Source: a virus
Length of the DNA: 27,368 nucleotides
Virus record (IMG/VR): IMGVR_UViG_3300025585_000141
Span: 1 to 27,368 of that record
Strand: one strand, 5' to 3'
Below are positions 20,977-27,368 of this stretch, in pieces; the first letter of the stretch is position 1, and every line of letters begins with the position of its first letter. The notes beneath the pieces were generated by a model. The model saw nothing but the letters and a program-made list of their open reading frames with translations. It ran no database searches and was not told the DNA's origin. The position numbers were made by a program, and so were the translations under genes.

Positions 20977-22193
20977 GACAAGGCCTCATTTTTTTTGTCT
21001 TTTTTTATTTTTAAATACTTGTTGTAAGCATCGCTTTTAGGTTGTGTAAGGCCAAGACCTTTGCACCACCAGTCGTTACGCAACAAGACTTTTGCCATAC
21101 GACGCCACGACGGAACCCAATACTTTTTTTCTAATTCCCGTGGCGCGTAGTCTGGAATGCCGTTTCTGTACCCTCGCTTGTGCCATCCAAGCAACCATTC
21201 GCTGAACCGCTTTGTGTAGTGATCTCTAGTCACGGCGGGCATGGTCGCAAGCAGCAGGTTCGTAAAACTGCGCCAAGTGTGACCAGGAGGCAACGTTACT
21301 TTCTGGTAACCGTTGATGTTTCCGCTCTCTTCAATGTACAGCGCTCCCGAATTTGCACCATTGACGCGAGCAATTAACTTTCCCCACGTTTGCGGCTCAA
21401 TCAAGTGATACAGCCATAGGCCGCGCCTTTGATCGTCGCCGTATGGTTGACACAAACGCATCTGATGCAACGACACCCCTGCCAGTTGCATGCGGTCATA
21501 CACTTCGTTGTGAGGCTTGCTTGGAAATGCCGAGTGATACTTCCAGATGTCAGTTACATGCCAGTCATAGATCGGATAGACGTTGTACACGCTGTCCGTT
21601 ACTTTTGTCGTCCATCGCTTGCCGAAATGAGTTTCCTTGTCCCAGACAGCGATTGTTCTGAATCGGTTCAAAGACTCATCGGCACGGATTCCGATAAACG
21701 CCGCAGTGTTACGTCCATTCGCGTACCACACAGCGAACAGTTCGATGAACTCCTCAAACTCCATTTTCGGGTGAAAGAAGTCAAAAAATTTTGTGTCGCT
21801 GATAACCCCATTGCTATTCGGCATAGGGCGAACCCAGTCATCCTTGCGCTCTGGATCCCAAGCGCACCATACGGGTTCGTAGTTGCTGACGGCGTTTCGT
21901 AACTTGATTGGCAAGCATACCCAGTACGGCTCTATGTTGTTCTTGTAAAGCTCCAGCATTTCTTCTGCATGCTTGATTGTCAAGTTGTACTGTGCTTCCA
22001 AGTCGATTAGCAGCACGCCAACCTTGCGGTTGCGCCTGATTGCTTCATCCATAACCAAGTGCATCATAACGCTGGAATCTTTTCCAGCAGAGAAGCTAAT
22101 GTAAATAGCCTCAAAGTGATCAAAGACATATCTAATTCTGTCTTTTGCGGCTTGAAGTACGGTGACACCAATGCGCTTTTTGATGGATGACAT
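20973..22193 (-). CDS. IbrA-like protein, PAPS-reductase/ATP-pyrophosphatase family with DUF3440
   Basis: A 406-residue protein. I choose ATG 22193, one base after the IbrB-like stop, giving MSSIKKRIGVTVLQAAKDRI; a start at 22262 would overlap the upstream gene by 68 bases. The PP-loop SFSAGKDS (residues about 33-40) marks the PAPS reductase/ATP-pyrophosphatase superfamily (usual SGGKDS). The DUF3440-type part follows: LIDLEAQYNLTIKHAEEM, WVRPMPNS, FIGIRADESLNRFRTI, YPIYDWHVTDIWKYH, and the WLLGWHKRGY..GIPDYAP block. IbrA with IbrB in Escherichia coli ECOR-9 is linked to expression of the eib genes; the chemistry is not known to me. Cys-containing active-site residues cannot be assigned. The gene is AT-richer than most neighbours. 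Confidence 0.87.
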   Translation of the reverse strand: MSSIKKRIGVTVLQAAKDRIRYVFDHFEAIYISFSAGKDSSVMMHLVMDEAIRRNRKVGVLLIDLEAQYNLTIKHAEEMLELYKNNIEPYWVCLPIKLRNAVSNYEPVWCAWDPERKDDWVRPMPNSNGVISDTKFFDFFHPKMEFEEFIELFAVWYANGRNTAAFIGIRADESLNRFRTIAVWDKETHFGKRWTTKVTDSVYNVYPIYDWHVTDIWKYHSAFPSKPHNEVYDRMQLAGVSLHQMRLCQPYGDDQRRGLWLYHLIEPQTWGKLIARVNGANSGALYIEESGNINGYQKVTLPPGHTWRSFTNLLLATMPAVTRDHYTKRFSEWLLGWHKRGYRNGIPDYAPRELEKKYWVPSWRRMAKVLLRNDWWCKGLGLTQPKSDAYNKYLKIKKDKKNEALS

Positions 22194-22194
22194 A

Positions 22195-23295
22195 TCAGTA
22201 AAGCTCCGCTTCAGTACGTCCGCCAGCTTGATCGTAAGTAACGGTTTCTCGGCCGTTGGCAATCAGCCACTTGTTTAAATACTCAAGTGCAAGATTGTCC
22301 GCATTGTTGCGCTGATCTTTGCTTAACAGGTTATATCCGCCTCGGCATCCGGAAGGAATTCCAAGAGCCTGAGCAACGCTTGCCTGGCCAAGCCAAGCAA
22401 TTCTGTTCATTCTGTCGTTTGTTAGATTGTGTTCGCACGAGTGCTTCCATTCTGATGTAACCACGCGCAAAGCTGCACTAAATCTGTCAATGTCAGACAA
22501 AAAATCTTTATATAACTCCTCTCCCTGCTCTTGTGTCATTCCGTTTGGACACCTCTCGGCAAAAAATCCTGCGCGATAGCATTCCCACTTGTTCCACTCG
22601 TGGAACACTCGACCTTTATCGTCCGATTCAAAGTCAGGAATAACGTCGTTGATTACTTCTCCTATAACTCCGTCTCCACCTTTATCAACTTCCCAAGCCT
22701 CTGAAAATTCTTGATCTTTGAATGCCTCTGCAAGTCCTGTAATCTGACAAAGACGAAGCACCTCGTCTGCATCCATGCCTAAGTTTTTTGCTATTCGTTC
22801 ATCAGACCAATTGCGGCGCTTAAGTTCAATCACAATGTCAGACATTGCTTCTACTTTGTGCTTGCCTCGTGCTCTGTTGTGGCGAATGGTTGCTGCCATT
22901 CGGTCACTTTTGTCAGACTGAGATTCTCGAATACGAACAATTGGCAAGTACCCATGTACCCGACTGGTAATGTCATGGCATTCTTTGCCAACGCGGTGCC
23001 GGTGGAATCCATCTATTACCTCAAACCCAATTTCATCAGGAACAGCAACAATGGGCTGCGTGTATCCATCAGCATCAATAGACACTCGCAAAAGTTCCAT
23101 TTCAGGAGGTGCCACGCTATTTGGGTTGTAATCGTTTGCGTGAACTGTTTGATTCTTAACCCACAATACACAATCCACTGGCTCTGACTTAAATGGACTA
23201 ATTTCGTGCAACTTTATTTTTATCTGATTAATTGCATCGACTCGCTCATCTAACGGAAGGCTATACAATTTTTCAATTAAAGATTCTATTTGCAT
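22195..23295 (-). CDS. IbrB-like ParB-domain protein with C-terminal extension
   Basis: A 366-residue protein with strong ribosome site (AAGGAG, 5 bases from ATG 23295). Residues about 40-125 form a ParB/Srx-like domain: WVKNQTVHANDYNPNSVAPP, EMELLRVSIDADGYTQPIVA and EVIDGFHRHRVGKE. Then TIRHNRARGKHKVEAMSDIV and the HTH-like NWSDERIAKNLGMDADEVLR. This is the pattern of IbrB. Residues about 225-366 are an additional domain (WNKWECYRAGFFAERCPNGM, FSAALRVVTSEWKHSCEHNL, MNRIAWLGQASVAQALGIPS, ending in a charged tail) that I have seen as a separate protein in other phages; the fusion is unusual to me. The N-terminal 35 residues are helical. IbrA follows in an operon pair. Confidence 0.85.
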   Translation of the reverse strand: MQIESLIEKLYSLPLDERVDAINQIKIKLHEISPFKSEPVDCVLWVKNQTVHANDYNPNSVAPPEMELLRVSIDADGYTQPIVAVPDEIGFEVIDGFHRHRVGKECHDITSRVHGYLPIVRIRESQSDKSDRMAATIRHNRARGKHKVEAMSDIVIELKRRNWSDERIAKNLGMDADEVLRLCQITGLAEAFKDQEFSEAWEVDKGGDGVIGEVINDVIPDFESDDKGRVFHEWNKWECYRAGFFAERCPNGMTQEQGEELYKDFLSDIDRFSAALRVVTSEWKHSCEHNLTNDRMNRIAWLGQASVAQALGIPSGCRGGYNLLSKDQRNNADNLALEYLNKWLIANGRETVTYDQAGGRTEAELY

Positions 23296-23309
23296 GATTA
23301 CTCCTTGTT

Positions 23310-23343
23310 AATCCCACTCTTGTTATCAAACAAAAGTGGGATT
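23310..23343. other. Long hairpin between the DUF669 and IbrB-like genes
   Basis: Inverted repeat AATCCCACT / AGTGGGATT (9 bp, perfect) that continues after one mismatch into TTGTT / AACAA around an ATCA loop, giving a 15-position stem. On the plus strand it is followed by TTGCTTTT, on the minus strand (the coding direction) by no T run. It lies between the DUF669 stop (23350) and the IbrB-like start (23295). It may end or attenuate minus-strand early transcription before the IbrB-IbrA pair, or protect an mRNA end; direction is ambiguous. Confidence 0.6.
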
Positions 23344-23349
23344 TTGCTT

Positions 23350-23832
23350 TTACTTCTTCATCCAAGGCGGCGTCTTGGCACCAGCACTCGGTGCAGCAGC
23401 AGGCTTGCTCGGTGCAGGAGCGGCTTGGCCAGACAGCGACTTGAAGCCACGCACCTCATTCTGCGCTGCGTACTGCTCCGTCGCAGGCCGGATGTCCAAC
23501 TTGATCGTCAACTGCCCACCGATCAACTGGTCCGTGTCCGTCACCCGGCTCAGACCAATCGCACGCATGATCTCGCCAAGTTGCTGACGACCAATCTCCT
23601 CGGCCTTGGTGCTGGCGTTCTTGATGTTCAGATTGCCAAACACCGTCCGCCCCTGATGCGTCGGGCCAGTGATGTCGTACCGAACGCGGATGTACTCGCC
23701 ATTGCCGTCTTTGGTCGGCCGCACTTCAGCCTGATTGATCGTTGCCGAATACCAGCCAGCCGGAAGCGGCTCGTACATGCCAGACGACTGCGGAAGTTGT
23801 GCGGCTTCAAAAGCCTGTGAAAGTTGTGCCAT
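23350..23832 (-). CDS. DUF669 single-stranded-DNA-binding-like protein
   Basis: A 160-residue protein of the DUF669 family, which is linked to phage recombination and thought to act as a single-strand-binding protein. Visible parts: PLPAGWYSATINQAEVRPTK, GNGEYIRVRYDITGPTHQGR, TVFGNLNIKNASTKAEEIGR, GEIMRAIGLSRVTDTDQLIG and KLDIRP. The C-terminus is an Ala/Pro-rich linker closing with PPWMKK, reminiscent of the PPF/PPW tips of SSB tails that recruit partners. It lies after the 132-aa gene (3-base gap) and before the IbrB-like gene, in the typical order ATPase, small protein, DUF669. Start ATG 23832 is preceded by AAGGAGCAATGACAA, which includes an AAGGAG motif. Confidence 0.9.
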   Translation of the reverse strand: MAQLSQAFEAAQLPQSSGMYEPLPAGWYSATINQAEVRPTKDGNGEYIRVRYDITGPTHQGRTVFGNLNIKNASTKAEEIGRQQLGEIMRAIGLSRVTDTDQLIGGQLTIKLDIRPATEQYAAQNEVRGFKSLSGQAAPAPSKPAAAPSAGAKTPPWMKK

Positions 23833-23835
23833 TTG

Positions 23836-24234
23836 TCATTGCTCCTTGGTAGGTACAAATTTGAATGAAGGACGCCCAGGCTTGGCAGTGATTGCGCCAG
23901 CCAACGGGCCAGTGATTGCATCGTCAGCCTGCTTCCAGGCCGTCATGTTCAGTTCAGGCTTCCAGCGAAACAGGCTCGAGAGGTGATCCATCAAGCCATG
24001 CTCTGCCGCCAGTTCCTGAACCTTGTCTGCATCAACCGTTCGATTGATGCGCGACTCCACTTTCATCTGCGAGCCATCAGGCATCTTGATCGTCGAGGTG
24101 CCTTCCACCTCCTCCTTGATGCCAGCCAGCGCCTTGATCTTGTCCTCAATCTCGCGGCGCTCATCCTTGGCCGAATCCTCGACGTTCTTCGCCACGCACC
24201 AGTCCGAGATCAGTTGCTTCATCTCATCAGTCAT
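23836..24234 (-). CDS. Conserved small phage protein between ATPase and DUF669
   Basis: A 132-residue protein from ATG 24234, overlapping the ATPase stop (ATGA); the frame runs upstream over the ATPase gene, but the coupled start and MTDEMKQLISDWCVAKNVED are natural. The N-terminal half is a charged helix with NVEDSAKDERREIEDKIKAL, then GTSTIKMPDGSQMKVESRIN and the second half with LMDHLSSLFRWKPELNMTAW and KPGRPSFKFVPTKEQ. I recognise this arrangement (ATPase, this protein, DUF669) in many phages of proteobacteria. Possibly a partner of the recombinase; function unknown. Confidence 0.78.
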   Translation of the reverse strand: MTDEMKQLISDWCVAKNVEDSAKDERREIEDKIKALAGIKEEVEGTSTIKMPDGSQMKVESRINRTVDADKVQELAAEHGLMDHLSSLFRWKPELNMTAWKQADDAITGPLAGAITAKPGRPSFKFVPTKEQ

Positions 24235-24908
24235 GCCACACCCCCAATCTTGCGAATGATCAGTCCGAGATCCGGCGCTTCCCACTTGCCCAACTTTCCA
24301 GACCGATCCTTGGCCAGCCACAGTCCATCCGAATCACACATCAGAGCACGCTGCGTGCCGCCATCAGCATCCTTCTCGACCCTGAGCGCCAGCACCTCGT
24401 CGAAGAAGTAAGGCAGCATCTGACCCGTCTTGTTACCAGGCATGCTTGGCGCATACAGCATCCGACCCATCTCGTCCTGACTCTTTTCCAACTTCGCACT
24501 CATGTAGACATGCTTACCCGGCAGGTCACGAAACGACCGAATCAGATCCGTCATCTGCTCCTGCATCGCGCCATAAGCCTGCCTCGGGTCTTTGGTGGCT
24601 TTCTTCTCGGCGTTCAGCACCACCTCAGCAATCTCGCTGATTGAGTCAATTGCTACCGACTCGAAGTGCTTGGCCTCAGCAGATTCCGTCAGCCAGGTGT
24701 AAGCCTCATGCAGACTGGCCATGTCGTTGATCTCAATGAACGGCACATCCGCATCTTGAATCGACAGCAGGCCACCCTCCGCAGACAACACAATCGGCGT
24801 CGGCAAGGTGGGGATGAGACTGGTCTTGCCAGCCCCAGCCTGACCATAGACCAGCAGCTTTGTGCCGCTGGCATGCAGGCTCTTGGTAGTTCTCAGGTTA
24901 ATTGCCAT
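24231..24908 (-). CDS. Sak4-like phage AAA ATPase (AAA_24)
   Basis: A 225-residue RecA-fold ATPase, first gene of the minus-strand operon. Start ATG 24908 has GGAG 5 bases upstream; longer in-frame starts would run across the divergent control region. Walker A YGQAGAGKTSLI (22-29 core), Walker B VAIDS (85-89), and downstream KHVYMSAKLEKSQDEMGRML...PYFFDEVLAL are as in the AAA_24/Sak4 group, single-strand annealing recombinases that depend on an SSB-like partner. The DUF669 protein and small protein downstream would be those partners. It is likely needed for recombination-linked phage replication. Similar proteins are also annotated simply as phage nucleotide-binding proteins. Confidence 0.9.
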   Translation of the reverse strand: MAINLRTTKSLHASGTKLLVYGQAGAGKTSLIPTLPTPIVLSAEGGLLSIQDADVPFIEINDMASLHEAYTWLTESAEAKHFESVAIDSISEIAEVVLNAEKKATKDPRQAYGAMQEQMTDLIRSFRDLPGKHVYMSAKLEKSQDEMGRMLYAPSMPGNKTGQMLPYFFDEVLALRVEKDADGGTQRALMCDSDGLWLAKDRSGKLGKWEAPDLGLIIRKIGGVA

Positions 24909-24947
24909 GTTTGCTCCATCTGCGCCTTCGGCCATTCCGTTCGCGCA

Positions 24948-24965
24948 GTGGTTGAACTCTACCAC
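24948..24965. promoter_or_regulatory. Near-palindromic operator candidate
   Basis: GTGGTTGAACTCTACCAC agrees with its own reverse complement at 14 of 18 positions, with five perfect outer pairs on each side. It lies in the 111-base space between two divergent operons, overlapping the -35 of the plus-strand promoter candidate and the -10 of the minus-strand one, so a repressor bound here could block both. The HTH protein encoded at 25020-25208 is the natural candidate to bind it. No second copy was seen nearby. Confidence 0.45.
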
Positions 24966-24980
24966 AAGAAAATGTAGTAT
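24952..24980 (+). promoter_or_regulatory. Candidate sigma-70 promoter for the HTH/primase unit
   Basis: TTGAAC (4 of 6 of the -35 consensus) and TAGTAT (4 of 6 of the -10 consensus) with the ideal 17-base spacing, about 40 bases before the ATG at 25020. Moderate by eye; no extended -10. Overlaps the operator candidate. Confidence 0.4.
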
Positions 24981-24985
24981 TGCAA
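24956..24985 (-). promoter_or_regulatory. Candidate sigma-70 promoter for the long early operon
   Basis: On the minus strand, TTGCAA (4 of 6) is followed after 18 bases by TAGAGT (4 of 6), the latter about 48 bases before the ATPase start at 24908. It faces the plus-strand promoter over the same DNA, so the two would compete. Support is by consensus match only. Confidence 0.33.
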
Positions 24986-25019
24986 CACCCGAAGCAATTT
25001 TTCGCACAGCGAGCCAGAA

Positions 25020-25208
25020 ATGATGACCTTGGAGCAGATACGAAACGCCTTGTCAGACCGCATGCCTGCCAAGGTTGCCGAGGCCACCGGGCTGCACTAC
25101 AACACGATTCGAGAAGTCAGAGACAACCCGGAGGCAAACCCGACGTACAAGGTTCTTCTGGCTCTGTCGAATTACTTTGAAGGCCGCAGCAATGACAACC
25201 AAGGCTGA
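25020..25208 (+). CDS. Small HTH regulator (Cro-like candidate)
   Basis: A 62-residue protein: MMTLEQIRNALSDRMPAKVA, EATGLHYNTIREVRDNPEAN, PTYKVLLALSNYFEGRSNDN. A helix-turn-helix is visible (MPAKVAEATGLHYNTIREVR), followed by PTYKVLLALSNYFE, the pattern of small Cro-like or transposon-repressor-like HTH proteins. Two adjacent ATGs (25020, 25023) could start it; the ribosome site is weak. It lies first in the plus-strand replication unit and overlaps the primase gene by 17 bases. It may repress its own promoter and the divergent operon through the palindrome at 24948-24965. An analogous gene next to a Prim-Pol is common in phages. Confidence 0.78.
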   Translation: MMTLEQIRNALSDRMPAKVAEATGLHYNTIREVRDNPEANPTYKVLLALSNYFEGRSNDNQG

Positions 25209-27081
25209 GGCAGCACTCATCTACGCATCTTGGGGCTGGCACGTTCTGCCAGTCGTCCCCAATGGCAAAGTGCCTGCCACACAGCACGGGGTAAAAGACG
25301 CTACAACAGACCAAGAGCAGATCGCTCGCTGGTGGATGCAGAACCCGGACTTCAACATCGGCATCGCTGCCGGTGAGCGCTCAGGCATCGTTGTCTTTGA
25401 CGTAGACCCTCGCAACGGAGGCGACTCGTCTTGGATCAAATGGGTTGATGCAAACGGCCAAACCCCAGATGGGGCCATGCAGATGACCGCAGGCGGTGGC
25501 GAGCACCACATCGCTTTTTATGATCCAGAGATCCGGTCCTGCAAACTCTCTGATGGCGTTGACCTGCTCTCAGATGGCCGCTACTTCGTCGCTTACCCTT
25601 CGACCATTGAAGGCCGTGGTTATGAATGGGAAGCCTCGTCAGATCCGTTCGTAGGCATTGCACCGTTCTCTATTCCTGACAAGTGGATGCAGTCCTATCG
25701 GGCCATGCGAAGGCCTGAAAGCAAGCAAGAAGTTGCCTCAGGCGGTGGCCTCATACAAGGCAGTCGCAACAACGGATTGACAGCACTAGGCGGATTTATG
25801 CGCCGAGGTGGAATGACAGAGGCAGAAATCATGGCCTCACTGTCAGTGGCCAACGAAACCAGATGCGAGATTCCGCTGCCATCGTCAGAACTGGCGCAGA
25901 TCGTTCGTTCAGTCGGCCGATACGAGCCAGAAAGCGACATTGCAGCCGCAACAAGCATCGGCTTTGAGGCCGCAGAGGCAATCCTTGCAGCAACGCAGGC
26001 CGAAACGCAAGAATACTATTTCACCAGGGCAACCTCTTACCTGAGCCAGCCGGCTCCGCTGCGCTGGATCATCAAAGGATGGATGCCGGACAGTGGCGTG
26101 AGCATGGTCTATGGCGAGTCAGGCTCTGGCAAAACCTTCATTACGCTAGACATGGCATGCCACATCGCTTCCGGCCTACAATGGCATGGCCACAAAACCA
26201 AGCACGGTCTAGTAGTCTATATGGCAGGCGAAGGTAACTACGGACTGCGCCAGCGGGTTACAGCCTGGTGCAAGGCCCACGGCGTCCAGAATCTTGACAA
26301 TCTGCTGATCTCAAACAAGGCCATCGACATCGACAGTCCAGCAGCAGCCGCACAGATCATCAACGCAGTGCGAGAAGTCACGCAAGAAGATGCAGTGGCA
26401 ATCTTCATCGACACCGTGAACAATCACATGAGCGGTGACGAAAACAGCGCCAAGGACACTCGCAACATGCTCAACGCATGCAACATTGTGGCCAGAGCCA
26501 TGAACTCCAGCGTGTGCCTCAATCACCACACAGGCCACGCCGCCGAATCCAAGCAAAGAGCCAGAGGATCAAGCGCATGGAAAGCATCTCTCGACGCATC
26601 ACTGCTCGTCTCAAAGAACAACGACAGCATCGAGATTTCCTGCACCAAAATGAAGGACGCAGAACCACCAGAGCCATTCTTCGGCAGACTTGATTCAGTT
26701 CCTCTCGGCTGGATTGATGAGGACGGCGAAGAAATAAAAGGCGCAGTGTTTGCAATAGAAGAAAACCCACCAGAAAAACAAGACAAAAAAGAATCAGAGA
26801 TTCACAAAGACATTCGAAAATTCACAAACGCATGGTGGCACTCAGGCGCAGAAGAACGAGAGAAAAAACCATACGTTTCCAGAAGCGCATTGCTTGACTA
26901 TTTAATTTCCAATGAAGGCCTGACAGAATCAACAGCAAAAACTTACGCGCAGGAAAGCAAAAAAGGCAGACTCATTTATAACCTTCTGACATCACAAATC
27001 GTCACCTCATTTCAGCACGGTTGGATCGTGTCAGACAACACAACAGCCTCGACAATGATGCTCCAACGTGGCTCTAAGTAG
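25192..27081 (+). CDS. Bifunctional primase-polymerase / RepA-like helicase
   Basis: A 629-residue replication protein from ATG 25192, overlapping the HTH gene by 17 bases; the frame is open 39 codons upstream but that part is the shadow of the HTH gene. Residues about 1-165 are a Prim-Pol domain: WGWHVLPVVPNGKVPAT, the catalytic FDVDPRNGG with D70 and D72, and GGGEHHIAFYD with the conserved His. Residues about 185-245 look like a primase C-terminal helical domain (GSRNNGLTALGGFMRRGGMT). Residues about 290-490 form a RepA/AAA_25 helicase: Walker A YGESGSGKT (307-315), Walker B AVAIFIDT (401-408), and VCLNHHTGHA. The C-terminal 120 residues are charged. It would unwind and prime phage DNA, probably at the repeats that follow the gene. 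Confidence 0.93.
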   Translation: MTTKAEAALIYASWGWHVLPVVPNGKVPATQHGVKDATTDQEQIARWWMQNPDFNIGIAAGERSGIVVFDVDPRNGGDSSWIKWVDANGQTPDGAMQMTAGGGEHHIAFYDPEIRSCKLSDGVDLLSDGRYFVAYPSTIEGRGYEWEASSDPFVGIAPFSIPDKWMQSYRAMRRPESKQEVASGGGLIQGSRNNGLTALGGFMRRGGMTEAEIMASLSVANETRCEIPLPSSELAQIVRSVGRYEPESDIAAATSIGFEAAEAILAATQAETQEYYFTRATSYLSQPAPLRWIIKGWMPDSGVSMVYGESGSGKTFITLDMACHIASGLQWHGHKTKHGLVVYMAGEGNYGLRQRVTAWCKAHGVQNLDNLLISNKAIDIDSPAAAAQIINAVREVTQEDAVAIFIDTVNNHMSGDENSAKDTRNMLNACNIVARAMNSSVCLNHHTGHAAESKQRARGSSAWKASLDASLLVSKNNDSIEISCTKMKDAEPPEPFFGRLDSVPLGWIDEDGEEIKGAVFAIEENPPEKQDKKESEIHKDIRKFTNAWWHSGAEEREKKPYVSRSALLDYLISNEGLTESTAKTYAQESKKGRLIYNLLTSQIVTSFQHGWIVSDNTTASTMMLQRGSK

Positions 27082-27083
27082 GG

Positions 27084-27163
27084 TGGGACAAATGGGACAA
27101 GGACAGGACAAATGGGACTTTTGTCCCACGGACAAGGCGTCGGCAGACTGGGACAAATGGGAC
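27084..27163 (+). repeat. Three direct repeats of GGACAAATGGGAC (iteron candidates)
   Basis: Exact 13-base copies at 27086-27098, 27106-27118 and 27151-27163; the first and third extend to TGGGACAAATGGGAC. Start-to-start distances are 20 and 45 bases. Further partial units (GGGAC, GTCCC) lie in between on both strands. Each copy contains GGGACAAATGGGAC-like doubled halves (two GGAC boxes), so a protein may contact two half-sites per copy. Confidence 0.85.
27113..27128. other. Short hairpin TGGGAC/GTCCCA with T4 loop
   Basis: Six-base perfect stem TGGGAC...GTCCCA around TTTT at 27119-27122. It uses the end of the second direct repeat. No downstream T run on the plus strand, so not a clear terminator; it may be an origin structure or a processing site. 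Confidence 0.5.
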
Positions 27164-27181
27164 ACACTCCCTTAGGAGTGT
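27164..27181. other. Hairpin ACACTCC/GGAGTGT directly after the third repeat
   Basis: Perfect seven-base stem with loop CTTA; with the GGGAC and GTCCC around it a longer bulged stem is possible. It follows the third direct repeat without a gap. No T run follows, which argues against an intrinsic terminator. Confidence 0.5.
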
Positions 27182-27229
27182 CCCAAAAGTCCCAGCAACG
27201 ATGTGCAACTTTCGATCCTACGGGTATCC

Positions 27230-27238
27230 TGTGGATAA
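27230..27238 (+). promoter_or_regulatory. Perfect DnaA box (TGTGGATAA)
   Basis: TGTGGATAA is the exact reverse complement of the consensus DnaA box TTATCCACA. It lies about 67 bases after the last direct repeat and 20 bases before the DUF3310 start. A single 9-base match could be chance in a genome, but its position beside the repeats and the primase-helicase makes host DnaA recruitment plausible. Confidence 0.5.
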
Positions 27239-27258
27239 CTTTGTGAGGAACCACTAAC

Positions 27259-27368
27259 ATGACAGGTGATGCTAAGTTGATTGCCAACGACACCCAGGTC
27301 GGCGGGGATCACTACAAGCGCAAGGCAATTCAGCCGTGGGATTTTATTGCAGCCAATGGCATCGGATA
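27259..27368 (+). CDS. DUF3310 protein (partial, N-terminus)
   Basis: The first 36 codons of a gene running off the window: MTGDAKLIANDTQVGGDHYK, then RKAIQPWDFIAANGIG. The VGGDHYKRKAIQPWDFIAANGIGY motif is the hallmark of DUF3310, a small domain very common in phage replication regions (sometimes called SaV-like or nucleotide-kinase-like), whose function is not known. A GAGGAA ribosome site lies about 10 bases upstream of ATG 27259. It follows the origin-like gap. Confidence 0.88.
   Translation, partial: MTGDAKLIANDTQVGGDHYKRKAIQPWDFIAANGIG

Larger units (their letters stand above)
27082..27258. other. Probable replication origin region (repeats, hairpins, DnaA box)
   Basis: A 177-base gap between the primase-helicase and a DUF3310 gene, holding no gene. 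It has three copies of GGACAAATGGGAC, two short inverted repeats (27113-27128 and 27164-27181), and a perfect DnaA box at 27230-27238. Repeats, stem-loops and DnaA box next to a replicative helicase/primase are the usual makings of a phage origin. There is no long AT-rich stretch, so a separate melting region is not evident. Alternatively the repeats could be an operator array for the HTH protein. Confidence 0.5.

Noticed and set aside
27113-27181. Intrinsic terminators after the primase-helicase gene
   Set aside because: Both hairpins lack a following T run on the plus strand; they share letters with the direct repeats and fit an origin or operator better.

Overview
The window looks like part of a tailed-phage genome (or prophage) of the short-tailed, P22-like type. 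The left 13.8 kb (plus strand) has the P22 late-gene order: tail accessory factor gp4, gp10, a protein in the tail-needle (gp26) slot, three DNA-ejection proteins (gp7/gp20/gp16 positions), and tailspikes with P22-type head-binding domains. Gene order is thus P22-like, but sequences are diverged. Mixed-to-high GC, small accessory proteins of kinds common in phages of Burkholderiales and relatives, and GH108/3TM-holin lysis genes suggest a proteobacterial, perhaps betaproteobacterial, host. That host guess is inference. No integrase, tRNA, terminase, portal or coat gene lies in the window, so lifestyle cannot be decided.

Layout. (1) 1-4727: head completion and tail machine genes, tightly packed with TGATG/TAATG/ATGA stop-start overlaps, plus several small unknown structural proteins. 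(2) 4720-8769: three ejection proteins. (3) 8776-13841: two tailspikes with related head-binding domains; between them lies the lysis cassette (small membrane protein, XhlA-like protein, GH108 endolysin, 3TM holin). (4) 13842-13902: short convergent junction. (5) 24908 down to 13903, minus strand: one long early operon. In transcription order it has a Sak4-like ATPase, a small conserved protein, a DUF669 ssDNA-binding-like protein, an IbrB-like ParB protein, an IbrA-like PAPS-reductase-family protein, an Fe-S PD-(D/E)XK nuclease, five small proteins leading into a Dcm-type cytosine methyltransferase, more small accessory genes, an SF2 helicase, a MazG-like pyrophosphohydrolase, a VRR-NUC nuclease and a small membrane protein. 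(6) 24909-25019: divergent control region with a near-palindromic operator candidate. (7) 25020-27368, plus strand: a 62-aa HTH protein, a primase-polymerase/helicase, then a repeat-rich noncoding stretch with a perfect DnaA box (likely replication origin), and the start of a DUF3310 gene.

How it may work together: the HTH protein probably controls both divergent early units. The Prim-Pol/helicase would start replication at the adjacent repeats. Sak4-like ATPase, DUF669, the Cas4/RecB-like nuclease, SF2 helicase and VRR-NUC form a recombination/replication set. Dcm and the IbrAB pair modify DNA or alter regulation. The plus-strand left half builds the virion and lyses the cell. The most unusual points are a second long conserved reading frame laid over the methyltransferase gene, the IbrB/IbrA island of differing composition with its flanking hairpin, and the repeat/DnaA-box origin candidate.
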